A DNA stretch of 41,136 bases from Polaromonas sp. (GTDB taxonomy: Bacteria; Pseudomonadota; Gammaproteobacteria; Burkholderiales; Burkholderiaceae_C), in the NCBI GenBank assembly GCA_004293655.1, contig RDZZ01000045.1:1-41136 (forward strand), read 5' to 3'. Below, in pieces: positions 6,124 through 14,612 of this stretch (the first letter of the stretch is position 1; every line of letters begins with the position of its first letter). The notes under the pieces were generated by a model, which was given only the letters and a program-made list of their open reading frames with translations, made no database searches and was not told the origin of the DNA. Position numbers and translations under genes: made by a program.

Positions 6124-8829
6124 ATGCACCTTGAAGGCTCTGCGCACGCCACCCACCGCGCCGACTACACCCCACCCGCTTACTGGATCGACACCGTTGA
6201 CCTGTGTTTTGACCTTGATGCGGTCAAAACGCGCGTGCTCAACAAAATGACGCTGCGCCGTAACCACCACGTGCCGGTACAGCCCTTGCGCCTTGATGGT
6301 GAAGAGCTCAATCTTGCCCGCGTGCTGGTCAACGGCCAGGGCACGTCTTTCAAGATGGACGGCAACCAGCTGGTGCTCGACAACCTGCCCGATGCCTTCG
6401 AGCTGGAGATTTTCACCACCTGCTGCCCTGCCAAAAATACCAAGCTGATGGGCCTGTACGTCAGCCAGGACTCGTTTTTCACGCAATGTGAGGCCGAGGG
6501 TTTCCGGCGTATCACCTACTTTCTGGACCGCCCCGATGTGATGGCCATGTACACCGTCACCCTGCGCGCTGACAAGGCGAAATTTCCGGTGCTGCTGTCC
6601 AACGGCAACCTGGTGGAACACGGCGTGCTGGACGATGGCCGCCACTTTGCCAGATGGGTGGACCCGCACAAAAAACCCGCTTACCTGTTTGCACTGGTGG
6701 CGGGCCAGCTGGTCTGCCGTGAGCAGCGCATCACGACACGCGCGGGCAAAGAGCACACACTGCAGGTGTATGTGCGGCCCGGTGACCTCGATAAAACCGA
6801 ACACGCCATGACCTCGCTCATGCATTCCGTGGCCTGGGACGAAGCGCGCTTTGGCTTACCGCTTGATTTAGAGCGCTTCATGGTTGTGGCCACCAGTGAC
6901 TTCAACATGGGCGCGATGGAAAACAAGGGTTTGAACATCTTCAACACCAAGTACGTGCTGGCCAGCCAGGCCACCGCGACCGATGTTGATTTTGGCAACA
7001 TCGAAAGCGTGGTGGGCCACGAGTATTTCCACAACTGGACGGGTAACCGCGTGACTTGCCGCGACTGGTTTCAGCTCTCGCTCAAAGAGGGTCTGACGGT
7101 GTTTCGCGATCAGGAGTTTTCACAAGACCTGTGCGGTGAGGCGTCTGCCAGGGCCGTCAAGCGCATCGAGGACGTGCGCGTGTTGCGCACTGCCCAGTTC
7201 CCTGAAGATGCCGGCCCGATGTCGCACCCGGTACGGCCTGACAGCTATGTGGAGATCAGCAACTTCTACACCGTCACGATTTACGAAAAAGGCTCCGAGG
7301 TCGTGCGCATGATGCAGACGCTGGTGGCCAGCGCGAACGACCCGCTGGGGCGCGCCGGTTTTGCCCGGGGCATGACGCTGTACTTTGAACGCCACGACGG
7401 CCAGGCTGTGACCTGCGACGATTTTGCGCAAGCCATTGCGGACGCCAACCCCGCATCCCATCTGGCACGCCTGCTCCCGCAGTTCAAGCGCTGGTACAGC
7501 CAGGCGGGCACGCCGCGTGTCGCGCCCTTGGGCATCTACGACGCTGAGGACAACACTTACACACTGACCCTGAGTCAAAGCTGTGCGGCTACAGGCAGCC
7601 AAACGGCCAAAGAGCCGTTCGTGATTCCTGTCACGGTCGGCTTGGTTGGTGCGGATGGTCGTGATTTACCTGTGCAGTTTGCGGGTCAGTCGGGCACCAG
7701 CCACACCTTGGTGTTGACGCAAGGCAGCGAGCACTTCACATTCACGGGCGTGACCGAGGCGCCCGTGCCCTCCGTTCTGCGTGGTTTCAGCGCCCCGGTC
7801 GTTCTTGACTTTGACTTGACGGATTTGCAGCTGCTGCATCTTCTTGAGCACGACAGCGATGCCTTCAACCGCTGGGAGGCCGGGCAGCGGCTGGCGGTAA
7901 AAAGTGCTTTGTTTGCTATTAATTCAATAGCTGAAAACCCAGACACAGATTGCCACAGCATCCTAAATGATGCTTACATTCAGGCCATGCGCGAGGTTTT
8001 GCATCACCCCAGGCTGGACGCCGCCTTCAAGGAGCTGGTGCTCACGCTGCCGTCAGAGACCTATCTGGCCGAACAACTCGATGTGGTGAACCCGCAGCAC
8101 ATCCACGCAGTGCGTGAAGGCATGCGCCTGCAGCTGGCCACAGCCCTCGCGCCTGACTGGGCCTCGGTCTATCAGGCCCACAAAGACACCGGTGCCTACA
8201 CGCCCGATCCGTTGTCGTCAGGCCGACGCGCACTCGCTGGCATGGCGCTGACCCATTTGTGTCTGGCCGCACAAGCCAGCGGCGACAACACCTGGCCGGC
8301 TAAAACACTGCAGCGCTTTAAAACCGCTGGCAACATGACCGACCGTTTCAATGCCCTGGCCGCGCTGGTCTCCAGTGGCCACGCGCTGGCAGGTCAGGCA
8401 TTGCAGTTGTTTCACGCCATGTTCCGGGACGAAGCACTGGTGATTGACAAATGGTTCAGCCTGCAAGCCAGCACCCCCGACCGTGGCGGCAACACCTTGC
8501 CCGCTGTCAAACAGCTCATGAAGCACAGCGACTTCAGCCTGCGCAACCCCAACCGCGCACGCAGCGTCATCAGCACGTATTGCCAAGGCAACCCGGCGGG
8601 CTTTCACCGCCCGGACGCCGCAGGCTATGTGTTCTGGAGCGAACGCGTGATCGAGCTGGACGCTCTGAACCCGCAGGTCGCCGCACGACTGGCGCGCGCC
8701 CTTGACCGCTGGAGCAAACTCGCCGAGCCTTACCGCAGCGCCGCACGCGAAGCGATCAGCCGCGTTGCTGCCAAAACCGACCTGAGCAAAGACACGCTTG
8801 AAGTCGTCACGCGTGCCCTGGCAGGCTGA
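6124..8829 (+). CDS. pepN: Aminopeptidase N (M1 family)
   Basis: 901 codons, the normal length for bacterial PepN. This zinc exopeptidase removes N-terminal residues from cytosolic peptides. The exopeptidase motif GAMEN is at 263-267 and the zinc site [11 protein letters not shown] begins at His299, with the third ligand Glu in SLKEGLTVF about 19 residues later. It ends with the long helical C-terminal domain of the E. coli type. A small AT-rich palindromic element (7900-7950) lies in frame near residue 600 ([15 protein letters not shown]), between helices of the C-terminal part where length varies among relatives. The gene stands alone between the toxin-antitoxin pair and fbp (29-bp gap). 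Confidence 0.97.
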   Translation: MHLEGSAHATHRADYTPPAYWIDTVDLCFDLDAVKTRVLNKMTLRRNHHVPVQPLRLDGEELNLARVLVNGQGTSFKMDGNQLVLDNLPDAFELEIFTTCCPAKNTKLMGLYVSQDSFFTQCEAEGFRRITYFLDRPDVMAMYTVTLRADKAKFPVLLSNGNLVEHGVLDDGRHFARWVDPHKKPAYLFALVAGQLVCREQRITTRAGKEHTLQVYVRPGDLDKTEHAMTSLMHSVAWDEARFGLPLDLERFMVVATSDFNMGAMENKGLNIFNTKYVLASQATATDVDFGNIESVVGHEYFHNWTGNRVTCRDWFQLSLKEGLTVFRDQEFSQDLCGEASARAVKRIEDVRVLRTAQFPEDAGPMSHPVRPDSYVEISNFYTVTIYEKGSEVVRMMQTLVASANDPLGRAGFARGMTLYFERHDGQAVTCDDFAQAIADANPASHLARLLPQFKRWYSQAGTPRVAPLGIYDAEDNTYTLTLSQSCAATGSQTAKEPFVIPVTVGLVGADGRDLPVQFAGQSGTSHTLVLTQGSEHFTFTGVTEAPVPSVLRGFSAPVVLDFDLTDLQLLHLLEHDSDAFNRWEAGQRLAVKSALFAINSIAENPDTDCHSILNDAYIQAMREVLHHPRLDAAFKELVLTLPSETYLAEQLDVVNPQHIHAVREGMRLQLATALAPDWASVYQAHKDTGAYTPDPLSSGRRALAGMALTHLCLAAQASGDNTWPAKTLQRFKTAGNMTDRFNALAALVSSGHALAGQALQLFHAMFRDEALVIDKWFSLQASTPDRGGNTLPAVKQLMKHSDFSLRNPNRARSVISTYCQGNPAGFHRPDAAGYVFWSERVIELDALNPQVAARLARALDRWSKLAEPYRSAAREAISRVAAKTDLSKDTLEVVTRALAG
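7900..7950. repeat. AT-rich palindromic element inside pepN
   Basis: GCTATT (7915-7920) and AATAGC (7926-7931) form perfect arms in an AT-rich island within GC-rich coding sequence. It is translated in frame as FAINSIAEN. Same core as the other GCTAY...ATAGC elements in the window. Confidence 0.5.
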
Positions 8830-8858
8830 TTGCAACGCTACCCAAAACTGGAATTTTC

Positions 8859-9875
8859 ATGTCTCAAAAAATATCCCTGACCCGCTACCTGATTGAGCAA
8901 CAGCGCCGGGACGGCCACATTCCTCAAGACCTGCGCCTGCTGCTTGAGGTCGTCGCCAGAGCCTGCAAAAGCATCAGCCAGGCCGTCAACAAGGGCGCAC
9001 TCGGGGGCAGCGCCAGCATTTTGGGCACAGCACACACTGAAAACGTGCAAGGCGAAGTTCAAAAAAAGCTCGACATCATCGCCAATGAAGTGCTGATTGA
9101 AGCCAACGAATGGGGCGGGCACCTGGCCGCCATGGCCAGCGAAGAGATGCAAAGCATCTACGCCGTGCCCAACCGCTACCCCCAGGGCGAATACCTGCTG
9201 CTGTTTGACCCGCTTGACGGCTCCAGCAACATTGACATCAACGCCAGCATTGGCACCATTTTCAGTGTCTTGAGAAAACCTGAAGGCACAAGCGCTGTCG
9301 CAGAAAGTGACTTTCTCCAGCCGGGCAGCCAGCAAGTCGCGGCAGGCTACTGCATTTACGGCCCGCAGACCACCCTGGTGCTGACGGTAGGTGACGGCGT
9401 GGCCATGTTCACACTTGACCGCGAACAAGGCTCGTTCGTGCTGATCGAAGAAAACGTACGCATCCCCGAAGACACCCAGGAGTTTGCCATCAACATGAGC
9501 AACATGCGCCACTGGGACGCCCCGGTCAAGCGCTACGTGGACGAGTTGCTGGCAGGCCAGGACGGTGTGCGCCACAAAGACTTCAACATGCGCTGGGTCG
9601 CCGCCATGGTGGCAGACGTGCACCGCATCCTGTGCCGGGGAGGTGTCTTCATGTACCCCTGGGACAAGCGCGAGCCCGAAAAAGCCGGCAAACTGCGCCT
9701 GATGTACGAGGCCAACCCCATGAGCTGGCTGGTCGAGCAAGCCGGCGGCGCAGCCACCAACGGCAGGCAGCGCATTCTTGATTTGCAGCCCGGCAAGCTG
9801 CACGAACGTGTCAGCGTCGTGCTGGGCTCCAAAAACGAAGTACAGCGGCTGACCAGTTACCACTCCCAGCTATAA
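8859..9875 (+). CDS. fbp: Fructose-1,6-bisphosphatase class 1
   Basis: 338 codons, standard length. The enzyme hydrolyses fructose-1,6-bisphosphate to fructose-6-phosphate in gluconeogenesis. The metal and phosphate site [21 protein letters not shown] (about residues 117-137) is intact, as are the active-site stretch [37 protein letters not shown] and the N-terminal [11 protein letters not shown]. It follows pepN by 29 bp, possibly in the same transcript. Its last codons and stop contain the -10 box of the tRNA promoter. Confidence 0.98.
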   Translation: MSQKISLTRYLIEQQRRDGHIPQDLRLLLEVVARACKSISQAVNKGALGGSASILGTAHTENVQGEVQKKLDIIANEVLIEANEWGGHLAAMASEEMQSIYAVPNRYPQGEYLLLFDPLDGSSNIDINASIGTIFSVLRKPEGTSAVAESDFLQPGSQQVAAGYCIYGPQTTLVLTVGDGVAMFTLDREQGSFVLIEENVRIPEDTQEFAINMSNMRHWDAPVKRYVDELLAGQDGVRHKDFNMRWVAAMVADVHRILCRGGVFMYPWDKREPEKAGKLRLMYEANPMSWLVEQAGGAATNGRQRILDLQPGKLHERVSVVLGSKNEVQRLTSYHSQL

Positions 9876-9876
9876 T
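9849..9876 (+). promoter_or_regulatory. tRNA-Thr promoter embedded in fbp 3' end
   Basis: -35 CTGACC (9849-9854), 16-bp spacer, -10 TATAAT (9871-9876), with the mature tRNA starting at 9901. The -10 box overlaps the fbp stop codon. Confidence 0.6.
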
Positions 9877-9900
9877 TGAAGGCTGTAGAAGAAATACCAA

Positions 9901-9976
9901 GCCGGTGTAGCTCAGTCGGTAGAGCAGCTCATTCGTAATGAGAAGGTCGGGTGTTCGATTCATCTCTCCGGCACCA
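9901..9976 (+). tRNA. tRNA-Thr (anticodon CGU)
   Basis: 76 nt with encoded CCA. It folds as acceptor 7, D-stem GCTC/GAGC, anticodon loop TTCGTAA (anticodon CGT in DNA, reading ACG), variable AGGTC, T-loop TTCGATT. There is a T6:T67 mismatch in the acceptor, a G27:A43 mismatch at the top of the anticodon stem, and two G:U pairs in the T-stem. Confidence 0.96.
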
Positions 9977-9984
9977 ACAGATAC

Positions 9985-10024
9985 AAGGGTTCATTGCTAT
10001 TGATTTAGCAGTGAACCCTTTTTT
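9985..10024 (+). terminator. Intrinsic terminator after tRNA-Thr
   Basis: A 15-bp stem (AAGGGTTCATTGCTA against TTAGCAGTGAACCCTT, with a G:U pair) and a short loop, followed by a run of T. The stem tip carries the GCTAT...TAGC core seen in other small palindromic elements here. Confidence 0.9.
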
Positions 10025-10156
10025 CATGATGGCTCGCGTACTGTGCCTTGGTGATGGGCCCCGCTTTGAGGCGTTTTGGCAGCGCGTTCAAGCCTCTGAG
10101 ACCAGGTCGGCGTCTTCTACAATCAAAATCATCAAAGCAACCTGGCGATAAATTCT

Positions 10157-10909
10157 GTGCGCTTGCTGATCATCAATCCCAACACCACGGCAACCATGAC
10201 GTCTTTGCTGCAAGCACATGCCTGTCAGGTGGCTGGCCCAAGTGTGCAAATCGACACGGTGACAGCGCGGTTTGGCGCGCCTTACATTGCATGCGAGGCC
10301 ACTTATGCGGTAGCCGGGCATGCTGTGCTGGATGCATGGGCGTGTACTCTTGCTGCAGGCGGCACGCCGCCAGACGCTGTGCTGATCGGCTGTTTTGGTG
10401 ACCCGGGTCTGCTGGCCCTGCGCGAGAGCAGCCGGGCACCGGTCACGGGTCTGGCTGAAGCGGCGTTCACAGAAGCAGCCAGATATGGCCCGTTTGCCAT
10501 CGTCACGGGTGGCCAACGCTGGAAACCCATGCTGGAGCGTCTGGCACACCAGCTGGGGTATGGTCATGTGCTCCAGGGCATTCATGCCGTGGCGCCGACC
10601 GGCGCACAACTGGCACGAGACCCGGTGGCAGCCCATAGTTTGCTGGTCAGCGCTTGCCAGCGAGCCGTCAGAGATTTCAAAGTCAATGCGGTCATTCTTG
10701 GCGGGGCAGGGCTGGCAGGCATGGCCGCTGCTGCGCAGGCTGATGTTGCGGTGCCGATCATTGACAGCGTGCTGGCCGGAACCCGTCAGGCGCTGCTACG
10801 GGCGGGACAGAGATCAGGGCTGCAAACTGTGTTGTCAAGCCGCTTTGATGTGTGCTGGCAGGGCGTCTCAGCAGAGATGGCGCAACTGGGGTTGCCTGCT
10901 GGTGGTTGA
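10157..10909 (+). CDS. Asp/Glu/hydantoin racemase-family protein
   Basis: 250 codons from GTG. The start MRLLIINPNTTATMT is the classic N-terminus of the hydantoin racemase/Asp-Glu racemase superfamily. The two catalytic cysteines are expected in DAVLIGCFGDPGL (Cys about 79) and in the C-terminal half. There the family segment reads AVILGGAGLAGMA, with Gly-Gly-Ala where many members have Gly-Cys-(Ala/Thr), so the second catalytic Cys seems missing. The protein may be a decarboxylase- or isomerase-like variant, or lack racemase activity. It is isolated behind the tRNA terminator and converges on dacB. Confidence 0.82.
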   Translation: MRLLIINPNTTATMTSLLQAHACQVAGPSVQIDTVTARFGAPYIACEATYAVAGHAVLDAWACTLAAGGTPPDAVLIGCFGDPGLLALRESSRAPVTGLAEAAFTEAARYGPFAIVTGGQRWKPMLERLAHQLGYGHVLQGIHAVAPTGAQLARDPVAAHSLLVSACQRAVRDFKVNAVILGGAGLAGMAAAAQADVAVPIIDSVLAGTRQALLRAGQRSGLQTVLSSRFDVCWQGVSAEMAQLGLPAGG

Positions 10910-10951
10910 TGGCCAGCAGACGGCCAGCAGACGGCAGGTGTTGCACTTTCT

Positions 10952-10965
10952 GCTATTTTTTCAAG
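10952..10965 (-). repeat. Short interspersed element remnant
   Basis: On the minus strand it reads CTTGAAAAAATAGC, identical over 14 nt to 22311-22324 at the start of rfaE2. It lies in the 71-bp gap between the converging racemase and dacB genes. Confidence 0.4.
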
Positions 10966-10980
10966 AGCAAACAACCCTTG

Positions 10981-12534
10981 TCATCGGCTGCCTTCCTTGA
11001 CGCTCCAATCCACCAGGGCCTCCAGCGCGGGGCGGGCTGCTGACGCATTCGGGTGGTTGACGATGGCCACCACCACCAGGCGCCTGCCACTGGTGGTGTG
11101 GACATAGCCAGCCAGCGCCGTGCTGTTGCTGAGCGTGCCACTTTTAAGATGTGCCCAGCCCTGCGAGACGCGCGATTTGCTGCGCCTGAGCGTGCCGTCC
11201 ACACCAACGATGGGCAGCGACGACACCAGCTCCGGCATGCTGCCTGACAGGTAGGCGGTTTGCAGCATGCGCGCCAAGCCTTGCGGCGTGACGCGCTCCA
11301 GCCGCGACAGGCCCGAGCCGTTGTCAAACACGGGCGCGTCGGCCTCGCCAAAACGCTCACGCCACCAGTTGCGCGCCACCTCGCGTGAGGCCTCCAGGCT
11401 GGCGGGTGCGCGCGGCATGACATGGGCATTTGGGTTGACGTTCTGCGGCAGGCTCAGGGTCAGAAAAAGCTGCTGCGCCATCACGTTGTTGCTGTATTTG
11501 TTGATGTCGCGAATCACTTCGGCCAGGGGTGGTGAGACGGCCTCCAGCACCGGACGCAAACCCGCTGGTGCGCGGCCTTCGCGCACCCGGCCCTGCAACT
11601 TGCCGCCCAGCTCCTGCCACATGCCCAGCACGGCACGCTCGGCATAGCTGGCAGGGTCAACGTAGGCAACCGGCCAGGCTTTTTCACCGCAGGCCGCCGG
11701 GTAGCTGCCGGCAAAGCTGATGCGAAACGCATCGCTGAAGTCCGCCTTCAGGCTGCTGCGGTAGTCACTGCAATCGCCCAAGGGTGTGCCACCAGCGCCT
11801 GCACTTAAAGGCACGCTGGCCTGCATTTGCACGTTCGCCAGCGGTGGCTCAAAAGCAACTGCTGCCGTGCCTGCACCCGGGTTGGGCGTGAAGGTCATCA
11901 CCACCGACTTGTAGTTGATCAGCAGCGCCTCGGGCGTGGCGTTGTACGGGCGCAGGGGCTCGCCGTCAAAGTCGCCCGGGTTTTGTGTGCTGGCCGCAAA
12001 GGCGCTGCGGTCCAGCAAAATGTCGCCCGTGATGGTTTTGATACCCAGAGCCTGCACCCGGCGCAGCAGCAGCCAGAGCCGCTCTTGCACCAGTTTCGGG
12101 TCGCCCTTGCCCTGAATGATCAGGTTGCCCTGCAGCACGCCGCCTGCAATGGGGCCGTCAATATACACCGGCGTGGCCCAGGTGTAGGCCGGCCCCAGCA
12201 GCTCCAGGGCAGCATACGTGGTGACCAGTTTCATGACCGAGGCCGGGTTCATGGGGCTGGCAGCCTGCCAGCTGAGCAGCGGCAGCGCCGGGCTGGCTTT
12301 GCTGCCCAGCGCAGGCGCAGCGTCCACCACAATGGCCGCCAGCGCATCGCGTGGCACTTTGGCACGGGCCAGCAAAGCATCGACTTCAGGCGGCAGGGTT
12401 TGGGCGCTTGCGGCATTTGCGGCACTGCCCAGCACAACGCTTGCCAGGCACACCGCCAGACACAGGGCTACGCCAAAGCCTCTGCTGCGAAGAAATTTTT
12501 GGGTCACAGCGGCAGACGATGAATTGAGATACAT
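10981..12534 (-). CDS. dacB: D-Ala-D-Ala carboxypeptidase/endopeptidase (PBP4, class C)
   Basis: 517 codons from ATG 12534; a TTG 15 codons upstream is a weaker start. The N-terminus is a signal peptide (GVALCLAVCLASVVLGSAANAASA), so it acts in the periplasm, trimming peptidoglycan stem peptides. The penicillin-binding motifs are complete: SVMK with Ser99 and Lys102, SNN in the segment YSNNVMAQQLFL, and KSGT in LKSGTLSNSTALAGYV, with the large class-C insertion between motifs 1 and 2. It lies downstream of, and on the same strand as, the NTF2-like/SDR pair. Confidence 0.96.
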   Translation of the reverse strand: MYLNSSSAAVTQKFLRSRGFGVALCLAVCLASVVLGSAANAASAQTLPPEVDALLARAKVPRDALAAIVVDAAPALGSKASPALPLLSWQAASPMNPASVMKLVTTYAALELLGPAYTWATPVYIDGPIAGGVLQGNLIIQGKGDPKLVQERLWLLLRRVQALGIKTITGDILLDRSAFAASTQNPGDFDGEPLRPYNATPEALLINYKSVVMTFTPNPGAGTAAVAFEPPLANVQMQASVPLSAGAGGTPLGDCSDYRSSLKADFSDAFRISFAGSYPAACGEKAWPVAYVDPASYAERAVLGMWQELGGKLQGRVREGRAPAGLRPVLEAVSPPLAEVIRDINKYSNNVMAQQLFLTLSLPQNVNPNAHVMPRAPASLEASREVARNWWRERFGEADAPVFDNGSGLSRLERVTPQGLARMLQTAYLSGSMPELVSSLPIVGVDGTLRRSKSRVSQGWAHLKSGTLSNSTALAGYVHTTSGRRLVVVAIVNHPNASAARPALEALVDWSVKEGSR

Positions 12535-12592
12535 CGCTGGATTATCTGCCTGAGACCGACGTCGGAGCCTGGTCAACAAGCCGTCTGGCCGT

Positions 12593-13063
12593 TCACTGGT
12601 TGGCGCGTTTTTTCAGCCAGCGCATCAGCGCACCCACCCAGGGCAGTTTTTCATACAGCTCTTCTGCGGCATCCCAGTAATCGCGGTGGTAGTCGACCAG
12701 AGCGTCAGCGTTGAACCTCAAGTGAGAGCAGCCGCGCACGGTCTGCAAGGTGGTGGTGTCAAAACGCCTGAAGCGAAACTCGAAGTTCCAGACCAAAAAG
12801 CACTGCGCACCGTCAACAACACAGTCGGTAACCACAAAGCGCGGCTGGTCCAGCGCCACGTACATGTGCTCGAAAATGGCGCGTATGTCAGCCAGGCCTC
12901 GCACGTCGTTGAAGGGATCTTTGAAATACGCACTGGCTGTGTAGAAATCACCCAGCTGGCTCAAGCTGTCAGGCGAGAGGGTTTCAAAAAACGCCACCAT
13001 GGCGTCAACCTTGGCTCTGAGCAGCGGGTTGTCTGAACGGGCAGAGTGTTCGTGCAGCGCCAT
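12593..13063 (-). CDS. NTF2-like (SnoaL) protein
   Basis: About 156 codons. A small NTF2-fold protein: N-terminal helices (VDAMVAFFETLSPDSLSQL), then DFYTASAYFKDPFNDVRGLADIRAIFEHMY, then strands ending in HLRFNADALVDYHRDYWDAAEELYEKLPWVGALMRWLKKR. The DPFND and W-AAEELYEKLPWVG segments are typical of the version found beside sigma-E/ChrR genes. Its ATG overlaps the SDR stop (TGATG), so the two are coupled. Ligand or reaction unknown. The C-terminal amphipathic, basic helix could touch membranes. Confidence 0.85.
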   Translation of the reverse strand: MALHEHSARSDNPLLRAKVDAMVAFFETLSPDSLSQLGDFYTASAYFKDPFNDVRGLADIRAIFEHMYVALDQPRFVVTDCVVDGAQCFLVWNFEFRFRRFDTTTLQTVRGCSHLRFNADALVDYHRDYWDAAEELYEKLPWVGALMRWLKKRANQ

Positions 13064-13833
13064 CACAGCCCCGTGAATTTGCGGATCACCGGGAAGAACA
13101 ACACGGGCGGCAGCAATGCCAGCGCCTTCATGAAGAACGTGAAGCGTTTGGGAAAGTGAATCTCGAACTGACCACTCGCCCAGCCGCGCAAAATCTCCTG
13201 GGCCGCTTGTTCTGGCTTGATCAGCCCTGGCATGGTGAATTTGTTTTGCGCCGTCAAAGGGGTCTCCACAAAGCCCGGGCAGATCAGGCTGACGCCGACA
13301 TGGCTGTCCTGCAGGTCAACATACAGCGTTTCTGCCAGATTGATCAAGGCGGCCTTGGTCGGGCCGTAAGCCAGGCTTTTGGGCAGGCCACGGTAGCCCG
13401 CCACGCTGCTGACCAGACTGATGTGACCTGCCTGGCGTTTGACAAAGTGCGGCAGCACGGCGTCCAGCACATACAGCGCGCCAAGGTAGTTCACGCGCTG
13501 GTGTTCCAGCATGATCTGCAGGTCAAACTCGGTGGCCCGCATTTCCTTGTAGTAGCCCGCGCAGTAAAGCACCAGATCGAGCGGGCCAGCACCCAGCACG
13601 ACTTTTGCCGCAGCGTTGACGCTGGCAGCATCGCCCGCGTCCACAGCCAGTGCCACAGCGCCCGGATGCTCGGCTGCAAACACATCCAGGGCCTGCTGGT
13701 TGCGCGCCGAGACAAACACTTTGGCACCCTGGGCATGCAGAGCGTGCGCGGTGGCCCGGCCAATACCGCTGGACGCACCAACCAGCCAGACGGTTTTGCC
13801 GTGCCAGTCTGTGAAAGGGGGGTTGTGGGACAT
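13063..13833 (-). CDS. Short-chain dehydrogenase/reductase
   Basis: 256 codons. Classical SDR: cofactor motif GASSGIG (about residues 19-25), the catalytic Ser in LVSSVAGYRG, and YGPTK carrying the catalytic Tyr and Lys. The C-terminal hydrophobic stretch (FFMKALALLPPVLFFPVI) suggests membrane association, as in SDRs acting on lipid substrates. It is coupled to the NTF2-like gene and lies just after the lipid operon on the same strand, separated by two repeat elements. An AT-rich interspersed element makes up its 5' leader (13851-13908). Confidence 0.92.
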   Translation of the reverse strand: MSHNPPFTDWHGKTVWLVGASSGIGRATAHALHAQGAKVFVSARNQQALDVFAAEHPGAVALAVDAGDAASVNAAAKVVLGAGPLDLVLYCAGYYKEMRATEFDLQIMLEHQRVNYLGALYVLDAVLPHFVKRQAGHISLVSSVAGYRGLPKSLAYGPTKAALINLAETLYVDLQDSHVGVSLICPGFVETPLTAQNKFTMPGLIKPEQAAQEILRGWASGQFEIHFPKRFTFFMKALALLPPVLFFPVIRKFTGL

Positions 13834-13850
13834 GGGTTTTTATGACCTGT

Positions 13851-13908
13851 TATTAAATTGATAGCACACAGTCGCCGTGCAGATTGCCGTAGGGGCCTTT
13901 TTTGATCA
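13851..13908 (+). repeat. Interspersed ATAGC...GGGGCC element upstream of SDR
   Basis: Reads ATTAAATTGATAGC, about 26 nt, then AGGGGCCTTTTTTGATC. It is the best intergenic copy of the pattern also seen at 544-590. As the SDR is on the minus strand, the element sits in its promoter/leader region and may have replaced or supplied regulatory signals. Confidence 0.6.
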
Positions 13909-13945
13909 TATTTTTTGACTACAAAGGTTGAAGGCAGACAAGTCA

Positions 13946-14045
13946 TTCAACGCTTCAGGCGCAGAGAACGCAGAGCAAGACGAGGGGGAAAAAAATTTTG
14001 CTTCTTTCTCTGCGGTTCTCTGCGTACTCTGCGCCTCTGCGGTAA
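13946..14045. repeat. GCAGAG-type inverted-repeat element, copy 2
   Basis: Left arm from TTCAACGCTTCAGGCGCAGAG, right arm CTCTGCGTACTCTGCGCC. The whole element and its left flank (13927-13945) are nearly identical to the reverse complement of copy 3 at 22796-22914, including the GAGGGGGAAAAA loop. It ends just past the stop of the DUF3833 gene (14052). Confidence 0.85.
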
Positions 14046-14051
14046 AGGTTT

Positions 14052-14612
14052 TCAACGCTTCACGAACGACAGCGTGACCTCGCCCAGCTTGAAGCCGAAC
14101 TTGCTCATCTCGGCTTTGTTGAGCATGACCTTGTCGTTCATCAGGTACATCCAGTCGTCAAATTGCACTTCAATGACCCTGCCGTCCACGGGCAGCTTGA
14201 GGGTGTAGCCCCAGCGAAAGGCGTTGCCCTTGACCTCACCAGTGGCCACACCCAGCACATCACCGGCTGTGCCTGTGTATTTGCCGTCCGCGCCGCGCTT
14301 TAACGTCCAGATGCGGCGGTCTTTGGTGCCGTCTGAATAGGTAAAGGCCTCGTCCAGCACGCCCACTTCTGCGCCGGGTGCGCCCGTCCAGGTGCAGGTC
14401 ATCTCGACCGTGAAGCGTTTGACAACCTTGCCTGAACGGTCTGTGAAGATGCCATAAGCATCAATCGTTCCCGTGAAGTATTGGCGCAGGTCGAGCGCGG
14501 GTTTTTCAGCCGCGTAGTCCGTGATTTGCGGGCCAGCACAGCCGGCCAGCAAGGCGCTGCTCACAGCCAGGGCGCACAGGGCAAGGCGGGTGGATGTTTT
14601 AAAAAGGGTCAT
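14052..14612 (-). CDS. DUF3833 outer-membrane-type lipoprotein
   Basis: 186 codons from ATG 14612, which overlaps the MFS stop (ATGA). A lipoprotein signal peptide ends in the lipobox LLAGC, so it is probably anchored in the outer membrane or periplasm. The rest is beta-rich and lipocalin-like (YFTGTIDAYGIFTDRSGKVVKRFTVEMTC ... RWGYTLKLPVDGRVIEVQFDDWMYLMND), the DUF3833 pattern. DUF3833 genes commonly sit in sigma-E/ChrR-type clusters with Cfa-like and DUF1365 genes. A role in binding or moving modified lipids is inference only. It is the last gene of the coupled operon. Confidence 0.88.
   Translation of the reverse strand: MTLFKTSTRLALCALAVSSALLAGCAGPQITDYAAEKPALDLRQYFTGTIDAYGIFTDRSGKVVKRFTVEMTCTWTGAPGAEVGVLDEAFTYSDGTKDRRIWTLKRGADGKYTGTAGDVLGVATGEVKGNAFRWGYTLKLPVDGRVIEVQFDDWMYLMNDKVMLNKAEMSKFGFKLGEVTLSFVKR

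Noticed and set aside
5839-6825. 328-codon minus-strand ORF
   Set aside because: Antisense to vapC and pepN, both with complete catalytic motifs; no recognisable domain.
8838-9863. 341-codon minus-strand ORF
   Set aside because: Exact shadow of fbp, whose motifs are intact.
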